Shown here: positions 7,555 through 13,835 of the stretch, in pieces
Layout of the letters: each line of letters starts with the position of its first letter
How positions within the stretch are numbered: position 1 is the stretch's first letter
Assembly (NCBI GenBank): GCA_038750655.1
Contig: JBCDGZ010000144.1
Coordinates: 1 to 18,818 of the forward strand
Source: JBCDGZ01 sp038750655
GTDB taxonomy: Bacteria; Bacteroidota; Bacteroidia; Chitinophagales; Saprospiraceae
Direction of reading: 5' to 3'
DNA: 18,818 nt
Made by a program: the position numbers and the translations under genes
Notes under the pieces: generated by a model
Databases searched by the model: none
The model's input: only the letters and a program-made list of their open reading frames with translations
Told to the model about the DNA's origin: nothing

Positions 7555-8166
7555 CTACTTCGTAGGATTGGCGTAGTCTGTAGCTGGTTCGACCAGTAGC
7601 AGATTTTCATCCAGAATTTTGACTACTTTCACCGGAACCCCCGTGGGGAGAGCATTCCCTTCTGTAATCGCATCCATCTCCTTGAGGGCACCCTGTATCT
7701 TGAGGTGAATCTTGCCGTAGCCATTCTTTTCTGCCGGAATCGTTAAATAGACCTCGCCAGTATTGAACAGCGCATCCCTGATGTCTATGTTGCCTTCTTG
7801 GGTCAGCTTGGAGAACATATAGATCATATATCCCACAATAACCATTGCTGCGGTGCCAAAAATAGTGGCTACAATCAGCGCCATTAGCGTAGAACCTCCA
7901 GAATTGAGCACTAGAACACCTGCCCAACCAAAAAAGGTGAAAAAAGCGATGATACCCCTTACAGATAGCAGCGTGAAGTCAGCGTCGAGGCTGTAATCTC
8001 CACCATCGACGTCGGAAGATACATCTATATCCGTATCGCCGTCGAAATCAAGGCCAACTAAACTCAGAACAAATTGAATGATAAAAAATACGCTAAAGAC
8101 AATAGATATGCCCCAGAATACCTGCTGTACACCACTCAAAGTGCTCCACCATTCACCTAGAAACAT
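7555..8166 (-). CDS. NfeD-like/YuaF-type membrane protein with OB-fold domain
   Basis: The 203-residue product has hydrophobic segments at about 15-38, 69-88 and 93-117. An unusually Asp-rich stretch lies at 40-63 (FDGDTDIDVSSDVDGGD). The C-terminal part, about 134-195, fits the NfeD OB-fold: GEVYLTIPAEKNGYGKIHLKI followed by GVPVKVVKILDENLLLVEP, like Bacillus YuaF. NfeD proteins are flotillin partners, and this gene sits directly upstream of a flotillin gene, so the two probably form an operon and act together at the membrane. It lacks the N-terminal serine protease domain of long NfeD proteins. The Asp-rich stretch between the first two membrane segments may bind divalent cations, which is inference. 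The gene is divergent from prs. Confidence 0.88.
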   Translation of the reverse strand: MFLGEWWSTLSGVQQVFWGISIVFSVFFIIQFVLSLVGLDFDGDTDIDVSSDVDGGDYSLDADFTLLSVRGIIAFFTFFGWAGVLVLNSGGSTLMALIVATIFGTAAMVIVGYMIYMFSKLTQEGNIDIRDALFNTGEVYLTIPAEKNGYGKIHLKIQGALKEMDAITEGNALPTGVPVKVVKILDENLLLVEPATDYANPTK

Positions 8167-8317
8167 GCAACTGATGGTTTTGAATGAAATAATTTATGAC
8201 TGCCAAAACACATTTCAGTCCACCTTAAAGTTAAACAACTGCCTGTATTTTGTATAGCTTTTTACAAAAAATGCTCAGCCATATGCACTAAATATCTTTA
8301 AAAGCCCTCAATGATAG

Positions 8318-8345
8318 CAAAACTATCGACAAAAGGCTACTAAAT
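8318..8345 (-). promoter_or_regulatory. possible promoter of the nfeD-flotillin operon
   Basis: On the minus strand, TAGTTTTG (8325 down to 8318) matches the Bacteroidota -7 consensus TAnnTTTG. A weak TTTA at 8345-8342 lies 16 bases upstream. Transcription would start near 8313, leaving a leader of about 147 bases before ATG 8166. The -33 element is poor. Confidence 0.3.
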
Positions 8346-8441
8346 TTCGGCTAATAGCTTTCTCCTTCGAAATATAGCCCCATTCCTTCGATGAAAGCGA
8401 GTGTAGAGGGGATAAGCTGCTAAAATTTCGGTGGTTCTTCG

Positions 8442-8470
8442 TTTCGGATTATTAATTCTTTGTAACTTTG
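8442..8470 (+). promoter_or_regulatory. Bacteroidota-type promoter of prs
   Basis: TAACTTTG at 8463-8470 is an exact match to the -7 consensus TAnnTTTG. TTTC at 8442-8445, one base off TTTG, lies 17 bases upstream. The box ends only four bases before the prs ATG at 8475, so transcription should start at or next to the start codon. Confidence 0.6.
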
Positions 8471-8474
8471 CGCC

Positions 8475-9404
8475 ATGGATGTCAAACTCTTCTCCGGAAC
8501 AAACTCCGAATACCTCGCCGAAAAAATTGCAGACTACTATGGGTTCTCTTTAGGAGATAAAACACTGCTGCGTTTCAACGATGGCGAAATGCAACCTATT
8601 ATCAATGAGTCGGTGCGTGGATGTTATGTTTTTTTCATACAATCTACCTTCGCCCCAGCAGATAATCTGATGGAATTGCTGCTGCTCATCGATTCTGCCA
8701 AGCGGGCCTCGGCTGGCTACATCACCGCGGTAATCCCCTATTTTGGCTACGCCCGCCAGGATCGCAAGGACAAGCCTCGGGTGCCCATTTCTGCCAAGTT
8801 GATTGCCAATTTGCTAGAGGCCGCTGGCGCCAACCGAATCATGACCATGGACTTTCATGCCGATCAGATTCAAGGGTTCTTTGATATTCCGGTGGATCAC
8901 CTCAAGAGTGAAGCCATCTTTATTCCCTACCTCAAAGACTCCGACCTGTCGAATGTTACTTTTGCTTCTCCTGATGTTGGAGGAGTGAAGCGGGCCCGGG
9001 CCTACGCCAAGTACTTCGCTCGCAACCTCGTTATTTGTGATAAGTACCGCAAGAAAGCTAACGAAGTGGCCGGAATGACCTTGATCGGCGATGTGAAAGA
9101 TGCCGATGTCATACTGGTCGATGATTTGGTGGATACTGCAGGGACCCTTTGCCGAGCTGCGGATTTGATCATGGAAAAAGGAGCTAAGAGCGTCAAAGCA
9201 CTTTGTACGCATCCGGTCCTTTCTGGCAAGGCTTATGAGAACATTGAAAAGTCCAGCATTCGCGAGATTGTGGTCTGTGATACCATCCCGCTGCACCAAA
9301 AATCTAAGAAGATCAAGGTCTTACAAACCGCCAAGCTTTTTGCCCGCGCCATCCGCAATACCCACGAGCATCGCTCTATTTCGGCGCTTTTTGTGGATGG
9401 TTAA
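8475..9404 (+). CDS. prs: ribose-phosphate pyrophosphokinase (PRPP synthetase)
   Basis: The enzyme transfers pyrophosphate from ATP to ribose 5-phosphate to make PRPP, the precursor for purines, pyrimidines, NAD, His and Trp; it is cytoplasmic. The 309-residue length is normal for class I enzymes. The N-terminal LFSGTNSEYLAEKIADYYG, the catalytic-loop region YFGYARQDRKDKPRVPISAKL, TMDFHADQIQGFF, and the PRPP-binding loop VDDLVDTAGT (215-224) all fit the family. ATG 8475 aligns with the usual family start and sits right behind a TAnnTTTG box. It precedes the bL25 gene on the same strand, an order common in bacteria (prs next to rplY/ctc). Confidence 0.97.
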   Translation: MDVKLFSGTNSEYLAEKIADYYGFSLGDKTLLRFNDGEMQPIINESVRGCYVFFIQSTFAPADNLMELLLLIDSAKRASAGYITAVIPYFGYARQDRKDKPRVPISAKLIANLLEAAGANRIMTMDFHADQIQGFFDIPVDHLKSEAIFIPYLKDSDLSNVTFASPDVGGVKRARAYAKYFARNLVICDKYRKKANEVAGMTLIGDVKDADVILVDDLVDTAGTLCRAADLIMEKGAKSVKALCTHPVLSGKAYENIEKSSIREIVVCDTIPLHQKSKKIKVLQTAKLFARAIRNTHEHRSISALFVDG

Positions 9405-9459
9405 TGAGGACCGTCGAAATTAGCCCACGGGTAGCGGTGCATTTCTAAAATAAATTCTT

Positions 9460-9467
9460 TATCTTTG
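9460..9467 (+). promoter_or_regulatory. possible -7 box of the bL25 gene
   Basis: TATCTTTG exactly matches TAnnTTTG. Transcription would start near 9472, leaving a 60-base AT-rich leader before ATG 9533. No good TTTG lies 17-21 bases upstream, so the -33 element is unclear. Confidence 0.42.
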
Positions 9468-9532
9468 CGTGCATTTTTATGGAAAATGCATCAAATAGCT
9501 AATTCACAACGATTTATAAAATTATTTAAAAC

Positions 9533-10138
9533 ATGGAATCGATTGCTATAAACGGAACAGCAAGAGCAGCCATTGGAAAGAAGGCAACGAAAGCTATCCG
9601 GAAAGCGGGCCTGGTACCTTGTGTAATATACGGCGGGGAGAATAATGTACATTTTACGGCACCTGTCAACGAATTCAGACACCTGGTTTATACGCCAGAT
9701 TTCAAGTTGGCGGAGATCACTGTAGATGGAAATTCGTACAAGTGTATTCTCAAAGATTTGCAATTTCACCCAGTAACGGATGACTTGATGCACCTTGATT
9801 TTCTGCTGTTGGTAGATGGGCATAGCATCAATCTCGAACTGCCGGTTCGCTTTAGAGGAACGGCTCCGGGTACTAAGGAAGGGGGAAAGTTGATGCAGAA
9901 GCTGCGTCGCGTGAAGATAAAGACGACTCCTGAGCACTTGGTAGACGAGTTGCTGGTGGACATTTCTAGTTTGGAATTAGGGCAGTCTATTCGTGTTCGC
10001 GATATTGAGCACAACGAAGGTATTGAGATCGTGAGCGCCGGAGGTACACCCGTGGGTTCGGTTGAAGTACCACGTGCATTGCGTAGTGCAACAGCAGCTA
10101 TCGAAGATGGGGAGGAAGCTGCTGGTGATGAAGAGTAG
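9533..10138 (+). CDS. rplY: 50S ribosomal protein bL25 (Ctc form)
   Basis: bL25 binds 5S rRNA in the large ribosomal subunit. The 201-residue product has the N-terminal 5S-binding domain (about 1-92, with IRKAGLVPCVIYGG and CILKDLQFHPVTDDLMHLDFL). The C-terminal TL5/CTC beta domain (about 93-185, with LPVRFRGTAPGTKEGGKL and ELLVDISSLELGQSIRVRDI) follows, then an acidic tail ending GEEAAGDEE. It is therefore the long Ctc/TL5 form, not the short E. coli form. It lies 128 bases after prs and is closed by a strong terminator at 10193-10225. Confidence 0.97.
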   Translation: MESIAINGTARAAIGKKATKAIRKAGLVPCVIYGGENNVHFTAPVNEFRHLVYTPDFKLAEITVDGNSYKCILKDLQFHPVTDDLMHLDFLLLVDGHSINLELPVRFRGTAPGTKEGGKLMQKLRRVKIKTTPEHLVDELLVDISSLELGQSIRVRDIEHNEGIEIVSAGGTPVGSVEVPRALRSATAAIEDGEEAAGDEE

Positions 10139-10192
10139 TTAGAACGCTACTTCTAATTGGTAATATTCTTTTTCATAATATCCTCATGATAT

Positions 10193-10225
10193 AAAGAGGC
10201 GTAATGTATATTTACGTCTCTTTTT
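10193..10225 (+). terminator. Rho-independent terminator after bL25 gene
   Basis: AGAGGCGTAA (10195-10204) pairs with TTACGTCTCT (10212-10221) with one G-U wobble, forming a 10-bp stem with a 7-base loop. The stem runs into a T-tract at 10221-10225. It ends the prs-rplY unit. Confidence 0.85.
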
Positions 10226-10254
10226 ATTATTTCAAGCCGTTAAGTTACTGAATA

Positions 10255-11028
10255 ATGTCAGACCTCCGCATTACTACCATCCAGTCCACTCTTCAATGGG
10301 AGGATATTCCCGCTAATCTATCTCACTTCACTCACCTGTTCGCGGGCCTGGAAGGCCAGACGGACTTGGTGGTCTTGCCGGAGATGTTCAGCACAGGATT
10401 TAGTATGAACCCCGCTCAACTGGCAGAGCCCATGGAGGGGCCTACGATTGGCTGGATGCGAGAACAGGCGGTCCGGCTGGGGGCGGCCCTTTGTGGCAGT
10501 TTGATTATTGAGGAGGAGGGGAAATACTACAATCGGCTGGTTTGGATGGATGCGGAAGGGAATAGCGAGGTGTATGATAAGCGGCACCTTTTTGGCCTGG
10601 GGGGAGAGGCTAAAGACTACGCTGCGGGTAATCAACGTCTTATTGTTGACTACAAAGGCTGGAAAATTTGCCCTCTGATTTGCTACGACCTTCGCTTTCC
10701 AGTTTGGAGCCGTAATACTGAGGCCTATGATTTGCTAATCTACCTGGCTAACTGGCCAAAACCCCGTGCTTCCGCCTGGCGCACCTTACTGCGCGCCCGC
10801 GCCATTGAGAATCAAGCCTACGTCATCGGCGTCAATCGCATCGGCGAAGATGGCAGCGGGCTATCCTATCGAGGCGATACGGCGGTTATCGACTTTATGG
10901 GCGAAGCTTTGTACCAAGTCAGTTACCAAGAAGATGTCTTTACCACTTCGCTGTCTTACGCCGATATGCATGCTCTGCGTAAAAAACTCCCTTTTTTAGC
11001 CGACAGGGACCATTTTGACCTCCGCTAA
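10255..11028 (+). CDS. nitrilase-superfamily amidohydrolase, omega-amidase (YafV/Nit2-like)
   Basis: The 257-residue product has the full Glu-Lys-Cys triad of the carbon-nitrogen hydrolase fold. Glu43 is in VVLPEMFSTGF, Lys109 in YDKRHLF and Cys143 in PLICYDLRFPVW. The CYDLRFP signature and MFSTGFSMN are typical of E. coli YafV and mammalian Nit2-type omega-amidases. These hydrolyse alpha-ketoglutaramate and alpha-ketosuccinamate, products of glutamine and methionine-salvage transamination, or clear damaged metabolites. It is cytoplasmic with no signal peptide. It sits alone between two terminators. The substrate is inferred from family resemblance only. Confidence 0.9.
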   Translation: MSDLRITTIQSTLQWEDIPANLSHFTHLFAGLEGQTDLVVLPEMFSTGFSMNPAQLAEPMEGPTIGWMREQAVRLGAALCGSLIIEEEGKYYNRLVWMDAEGNSEVYDKRHLFGLGGEAKDYAAGNQRLIVDYKGWKICPLICYDLRFPVWSRNTEAYDLLIYLANWPKPRASAWRTLLRARAIENQAYVIGVNRIGEDGSGLSYRGDTAVIDFMGEALYQVSYQEDVFTTSLSYADMHALRKKLPFLADRDHFDLR

Positions 11029-11249
11029 ACTTACTCTTTCATCACTTATTAGCCCATACCCTTCACTTATCAGTTTTTGATGGATTCTTCCTGCAAATGC
11101 AATTATCTTGGTTGAGGATTGCCTAAGGAAAGATAATTACCCGTGCAAAAACAAAAAGTAAAACTATGAAAGTCGATCCTGGAATCGAAGAAAGTATTTA
11201 ATCCTCCTCATAGGAGTGAGGTACAGTTTAATGAGTATTAATTTGAATG

Positions 11250-11277
11250 CGGACAAACCCCAGGTTTGTCCGTTTTT
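11250..11277 (+). terminator. strong Rho-independent terminator
   Basis: CGGACAAACC (11250-11259) and GGTTTGTCCG (11263-11272) form a perfect 10-bp stem with a 3-base loop, followed by TTTTT at 11273-11277. It lies 222 bases after the amidase stop codon. It could close a long 3' UTR or a separate small RNA. Confidence 0.9.
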
Positions 11278-11428
11278 GCGTTTATAGCCCGAGTAATAAC
11301 TTCCGAACCAACTCTAAACAAAATCTTAAAGCAAGGAGGATATATAAAGGATAAAAAATATTCGTAATTGGCGAAACGTTGAAAAGGGGAGTTCGTTAAA
11401 TAGAACAGTTGTCGGAAAAGACGCGAAT

Positions 11429-11461
11429 AAAAAAGCGGCTCGAACTGGCACTCGAACCGCT
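11429..11461 (-). terminator. minus-strand terminator hairpin
   Basis: The 9-bp stem 11435-11443/11452-11460 has one G-U pair on the minus strand and an 8-base loop. It is followed on that strand by six U. No minus-strand protein gene lies upstream, so it probably ends a small RNA. Confidence 0.7.
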
Positions 11462-11526
11462 AAAGCTCGTTGTATTTAATTGCATTTTTAAATTTAACCC
11501 TATTAACTAACCTATAAACAACGAGC
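11429..11526 (-). ncRNA. candidate small RNA with own terminator
   Basis: On the minus strand, GCTCGTTGT (11526-11518) pairs perfectly with ACAACGAGC (11473-11465), enclosing a 44-base AT-rich loop. A second hairpin follows, GCGGTTCGA...TCGAGCCGC (11460-11435), and then six U (A-tract 11429-11434). The second stem contains a G-U pair on the minus strand but a C-A mismatch on the plus strand, which points to minus-strand transcription. A TATATTTC at 11534-11527 resembles a -7 box placed just upstream. The product would be about 95 nt. No known RNA family was recognised. Confidence 0.4.
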
Positions 11527-11569
11527 GAAATATATCTTTCAAAGCACAGTTTGGCTTAATTTTCTTTCT

Positions 11570-12103
11570 ATGTTTAAGAACGTTTCAAAATGGATAATGT
11601 TGTTTGCCACTTTGGCTTTTTTGCTCTCCTCCTGCACGGCTTTGCAGCCGGTTAGCCGCAGTGGAGAACGGACTACTGATCGGTCTTCGACGAGCCGAAA
11701 AGCGCCGGAGGATTCGAGCCTGCGCAGTAGCATCACTCGCTATGCCAAGAAGTACAAAGGAGTAAAATACAAGTATGCGGGGAAAGACCCCAAAGGCTTT
11801 GATTGCTCTGGTTTCACCAGCTATGTGCTCAATAAATTTGATGTGCGGGTCTCTCCCAGCTCCAGGGCGCAGGCGCAGACCGGCCGCAAAATTCCCTTCT
11901 CCAAAGCTCGCGCGGGCGACCTGGTTTTCTTTAGCAAAAATGGACGAGGGTCGGTATCTCATGTTGCCCTGGTCGTCTCTAATCAAAGGGAGGGCTTGGT
12001 GGTCATCCACAGCACGACTTCCCGGGGAGTTATGGTGCAAAATATCACCCAATCCTCCTATTGGAAGCCCAAAATGTTATTCGCTCGTAATGTAATTGAC
12101 TGA
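11570..12103 (+). CDS. NlpC/P60-family lipoprotein, probable peptidoglycan endopeptidase
   Basis: The 177-residue product has a lipoprotein signal: basic/hydrophobic residues 1-18 and lipobox LSSC with lipidated Cys22. A Ser/Arg/Thr-rich linker runs to about 50 and the NlpC/P60 domain covers about 52-175. The catalytic triad is in view: Cys79 in GFDCSGFTSYV, His131 in GSVSHVALVV and His147 in VVIHSTTS. GKDPKGFDCSGF, ARAGDLVFF and the S-x-x-Q block (SPSSRAQAQTGRKI) fit Spr/MepS-like D,L-endopeptidases, which cut peptide cross-links in the wall. It is probably anchored to the outer membrane facing the periplasm. ATG 11570 gives the complete signal. A TTTG/TAATTTTC pair lies immediately upstream (11550-11564) and might be its promoter, but this is weak. 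Substrate bond specificity is inferred. Confidence 0.92.
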   Translation: MFKNVSKWIMLFATLAFLLSSCTALQPVSRSGERTTDRSSTSRKAPEDSSLRSSITRYAKKYKGVKYKYAGKDPKGFDCSGFTSYVLNKFDVRVSPSSRAQAQTGRKIPFSKARAGDLVFFSKNGRGSVSHVALVVSNQREGLVVIHSTTSRGVMVQNITQSSYWKPKMLFARNVID

Positions 12104-12227
12104 GCCGCCAAACTATTACCTGTCGAACTGGTATTTCTACCCCAAAACCCGTATTTTCGCAGCTTTCTAAGGGGCTTTTAGTTTGGTTGATGAAAGTCCC
12201 ACTTCACCCAATTAATCCAGAAATACT

Positions 12228-12806
12228 ATGATTAATTTGATCCTCTTTGGCCCTCCTGGCTCCGGGAAAGGTACACAGGCTGCGAAGCTAGTCGACGTCT
12301 ATAATTTGCTACACATCTCCACTGGTGACCTCTTCCGCTACGAGATCAAAAATGATACGGAGCTAGGCTTGCGCGCCAAATCCTACATTTCTAAAGGAGA
12401 ATTGGTGCCTGATGAGATTACCATCGGTATGCTCAACAATAAGGTCGAGGCCAATCCGGATGTGGATGGATATATTTTTGATGGCTTCCCCAGAACGATT
12501 CCGCAGGCCAAAGCACTCGATCAACTATTGACTGGTAAGGGCCAGGAGGTATCGGCACTGATTGCTATGGATGTTGACGATGAAGAGCTGGTCAAGCGCC
12601 TGCTGGATCGCGGCAAAACCTCCGGCCGGCCTGACGATAGCAATGAGGGCATTATCCGCAACCGCATCGCTGTCTACAACAAGGAAACGACTCCAGTCTT
12701 TGACTACTACGACCAATTTAACAAATCCATCAAAGTCAATGGCGTCGGCACGATCGATGAGATTTTTGGTCGCCTTTGCGGGGAGATGGACAATTTGAAG
12801 AAATAA
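12228..12806 (+). CDS. adk: adenylate kinase
   Basis: The enzyme interconverts ATP + AMP and 2 ADP in the cytoplasm. The 192-residue product has the P-loop GPPGSGKGT at 8-16, the NMP-binding region STGDLFRYEI...YISKGELVPDEI, and the DGFPRTIPQA motif near 85-94. The LID segment around RGKTSGRPDD is short, with no zinc-binding cysteines, so this is the short form and not the 214-residue E. coli form. Only 4 bases separate its stop from the obgE start, which indicates co-transcription. The same adk-obg linkage is frequent in Bacteroidota, from general knowledge. Confidence 0.97.
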   Translation: MINLILFGPPGSGKGTQAAKLVDVYNLLHISTGDLFRYEIKNDTELGLRAKSYISKGELVPDEITIGMLNNKVEANPDVDGYIFDGFPRTIPQAKALDQLLTGKGQEVSALIAMDVDDEELVKRLLDRGKTSGRPDDSNEGIIRNRIAVYNKETTPVFDYYDQFNKSIKVNGVGTIDEIFGRLCGEMDNLKK

Positions 12807-12810
12807 GCAA

Positions 12811-13812
12811 GTGGCCGAACAAAACTTTGTCGATTACGTCAAAATCTGCTGCCGCTCGGGCGCAGGTGGCGCAGGCTCTGCGCACTTCTTCCGCAACCGC
12901 CTCAACCCCAAGGGAGGGCCGGACGGAGGAGATGGTGGCCGTGGTGGCCATATCATCGTAAAAGGCAATCGCCAGCTCTGGACCCTGCTGCCCCTGAAGT
13001 ACCGCAAGCATGTCATTGCGGGGCGAGGCGCCAATGGCAGTGGCAATCATCGGACGGGAGCCAATGGCGAGGATGTGGTGCTAGAAGTGCCGCTGGGCAC
13101 AGTAGGCAAGGACGAGGCGAGCGGCAAAGTTTTGTTCGAGATCACAGCAGACAATGAGGAGGTCATCCTGTTGAAAGGAGGCCGCGGGGGGCTGGGCAAT
13201 TCGCATTTTAAGTCTTCGACCAACCAGACGCCGCGTTATGCGCAACCGGGGGAGGAGGGACAGGAAGAATGGAAAATTCTCGAACTCAAAGTCCTGGCGG
13301 ACGTAGGCCTGGTGGGCTTTCCCAACGCCGGAAAATCTACCCTGCTCTCTGTTATCACCGCTGCTAAACCCAAAATTGCCAACTACGCCTTTACAACCCT
13401 GGTGCCCAATTTGGGTATCGTCTCCTACCGCGACAGCCGCTCCTTTGTCATGGCTGACATCCCGGGGATCATCGAAAAGGCGCACGAAGGCAAAGGGCTG
13501 GGCTTTCGCTTCCTGCGCCATATTGAGCGCAACGCCGTACTGTTGTTTATGATTCCGGCCGATAGTGATGATATTAAGAAAGAATACGCCGTCTTGCTCA
13601 ACGAACTACAATTGTATAATGAGGAGCTGCTGGATAAACCTCGCATTCTGGCCATTTCCAAGTCTGATCTGGTGGATGAGGAATTGAAGGAATTATTACA
13701 GCCCGAGCTGCCCGATGATCTTCCCGTTATTTTTATCTCCTCCGTTGCCCAAATCGGCCTCGTTGAACTCAAAGATTTGCTCTGGCAGCAACTCAATAAA
13801 CCCGACTTTTAG
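12811..13812 (+). CDS. obgE: Obg-family GTPase, ribosome assembly
   Basis: Obg is an essential GTPase acting in late 50S assembly and stringent/stress signalling. The 333-residue product has the Gly-rich Obg fold at about 1-160 (e.g. GGPDGGDGGRGG, KGGRGGLGNSHFKSSTNQ) and a GTPase domain from 161. GTPase motifs are GFPNAGKS (169-176), T195/T196 in the switch region, DIPG (216-219), SKSD (283-286) in place of the usual NKxD, and a G5-like SSVA (310-313). There is no C-terminal OCT domain, so it is the two-domain form. The start is GTG 12811, four bases after the adk stop, and matches the conserved N-terminus. Confidence 0.96.
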   Translation: MAEQNFVDYVKICCRSGAGGAGSAHFFRNRLNPKGGPDGGDGGRGGHIIVKGNRQLWTLLPLKYRKHVIAGRGANGSGNHRTGANGEDVVLEVPLGTVGKDEASGKVLFEITADNEEVILLKGGRGGLGNSHFKSSTNQTPRYAQPGEEGQEEWKILELKVLADVGLVGFPNAGKSTLLSVITAAKPKIANYAFTTLVPNLGIVSYRDSRSFVMADIPGIIEKAHEGKGLGFRFLRHIERNAVLLFMIPADSDDIKKEYAVLLNELQLYNEELLDKPRILAISKSDLVDEELKELLQPELPDDLPVIFISSVAQIGLVELKDLLWQQLNKPDF

Positions 13813-13835
13813 CCTGACTGACTAATCCTCCACTT

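Larger units (their letters stand above)
8167..8474. other. divergent intergenic region, 308 bases
   Basis: This AT-rich region separates the minus-strand nfeD-flotillin operon from plus-strand prs. It contains the two outward-facing promoter-like sequences listed separately. It also has a small hairpin, GATAG-CAAAA-CTATC, near 8313-8327 that overlaps the minus-strand -7 box. No open frame of note was seen. Confidence 0.5.
11029..11569. other. long intergenic region, 541 bases
   Basis: There is no convincing protein gene here. The left part (11029-11249) is either a 3' untranslated region of the amidase gene or a small RNA gene ending at the terminator 11250-11277. A tiny frame at 11166-11201 (11 codons, MKVDPGIEESI) has no supporting evidence. 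The right part (11429-11526) holds a structured minus-strand candidate RNA, described separately. AAGGAGG near 11333-11340 looks like a Shine-Dalgarno sequence but no open frame follows. Confidence 0.6.

Noticed and set aside
11166..11201. Eleven-codon frame MKVDPGIEESI as a leader peptide
   Set aside because: There is no ribosome-binding signal, no downstream regulated gene and no repeated codons that would suggest attenuation.
11330..11360. AAGGAGG as a ribosome-binding site
   Set aside because: No ATG, GTG or TTG with a frame longer than a few codons follows at proper distance.
11435..11460. GGTTCGAGT-like sequence on the minus strand resembling a tRNA T-arm
   Set aside because: No acceptor, D or anticodon arms surround it, and the stem plus U-run is better explained as a terminator.
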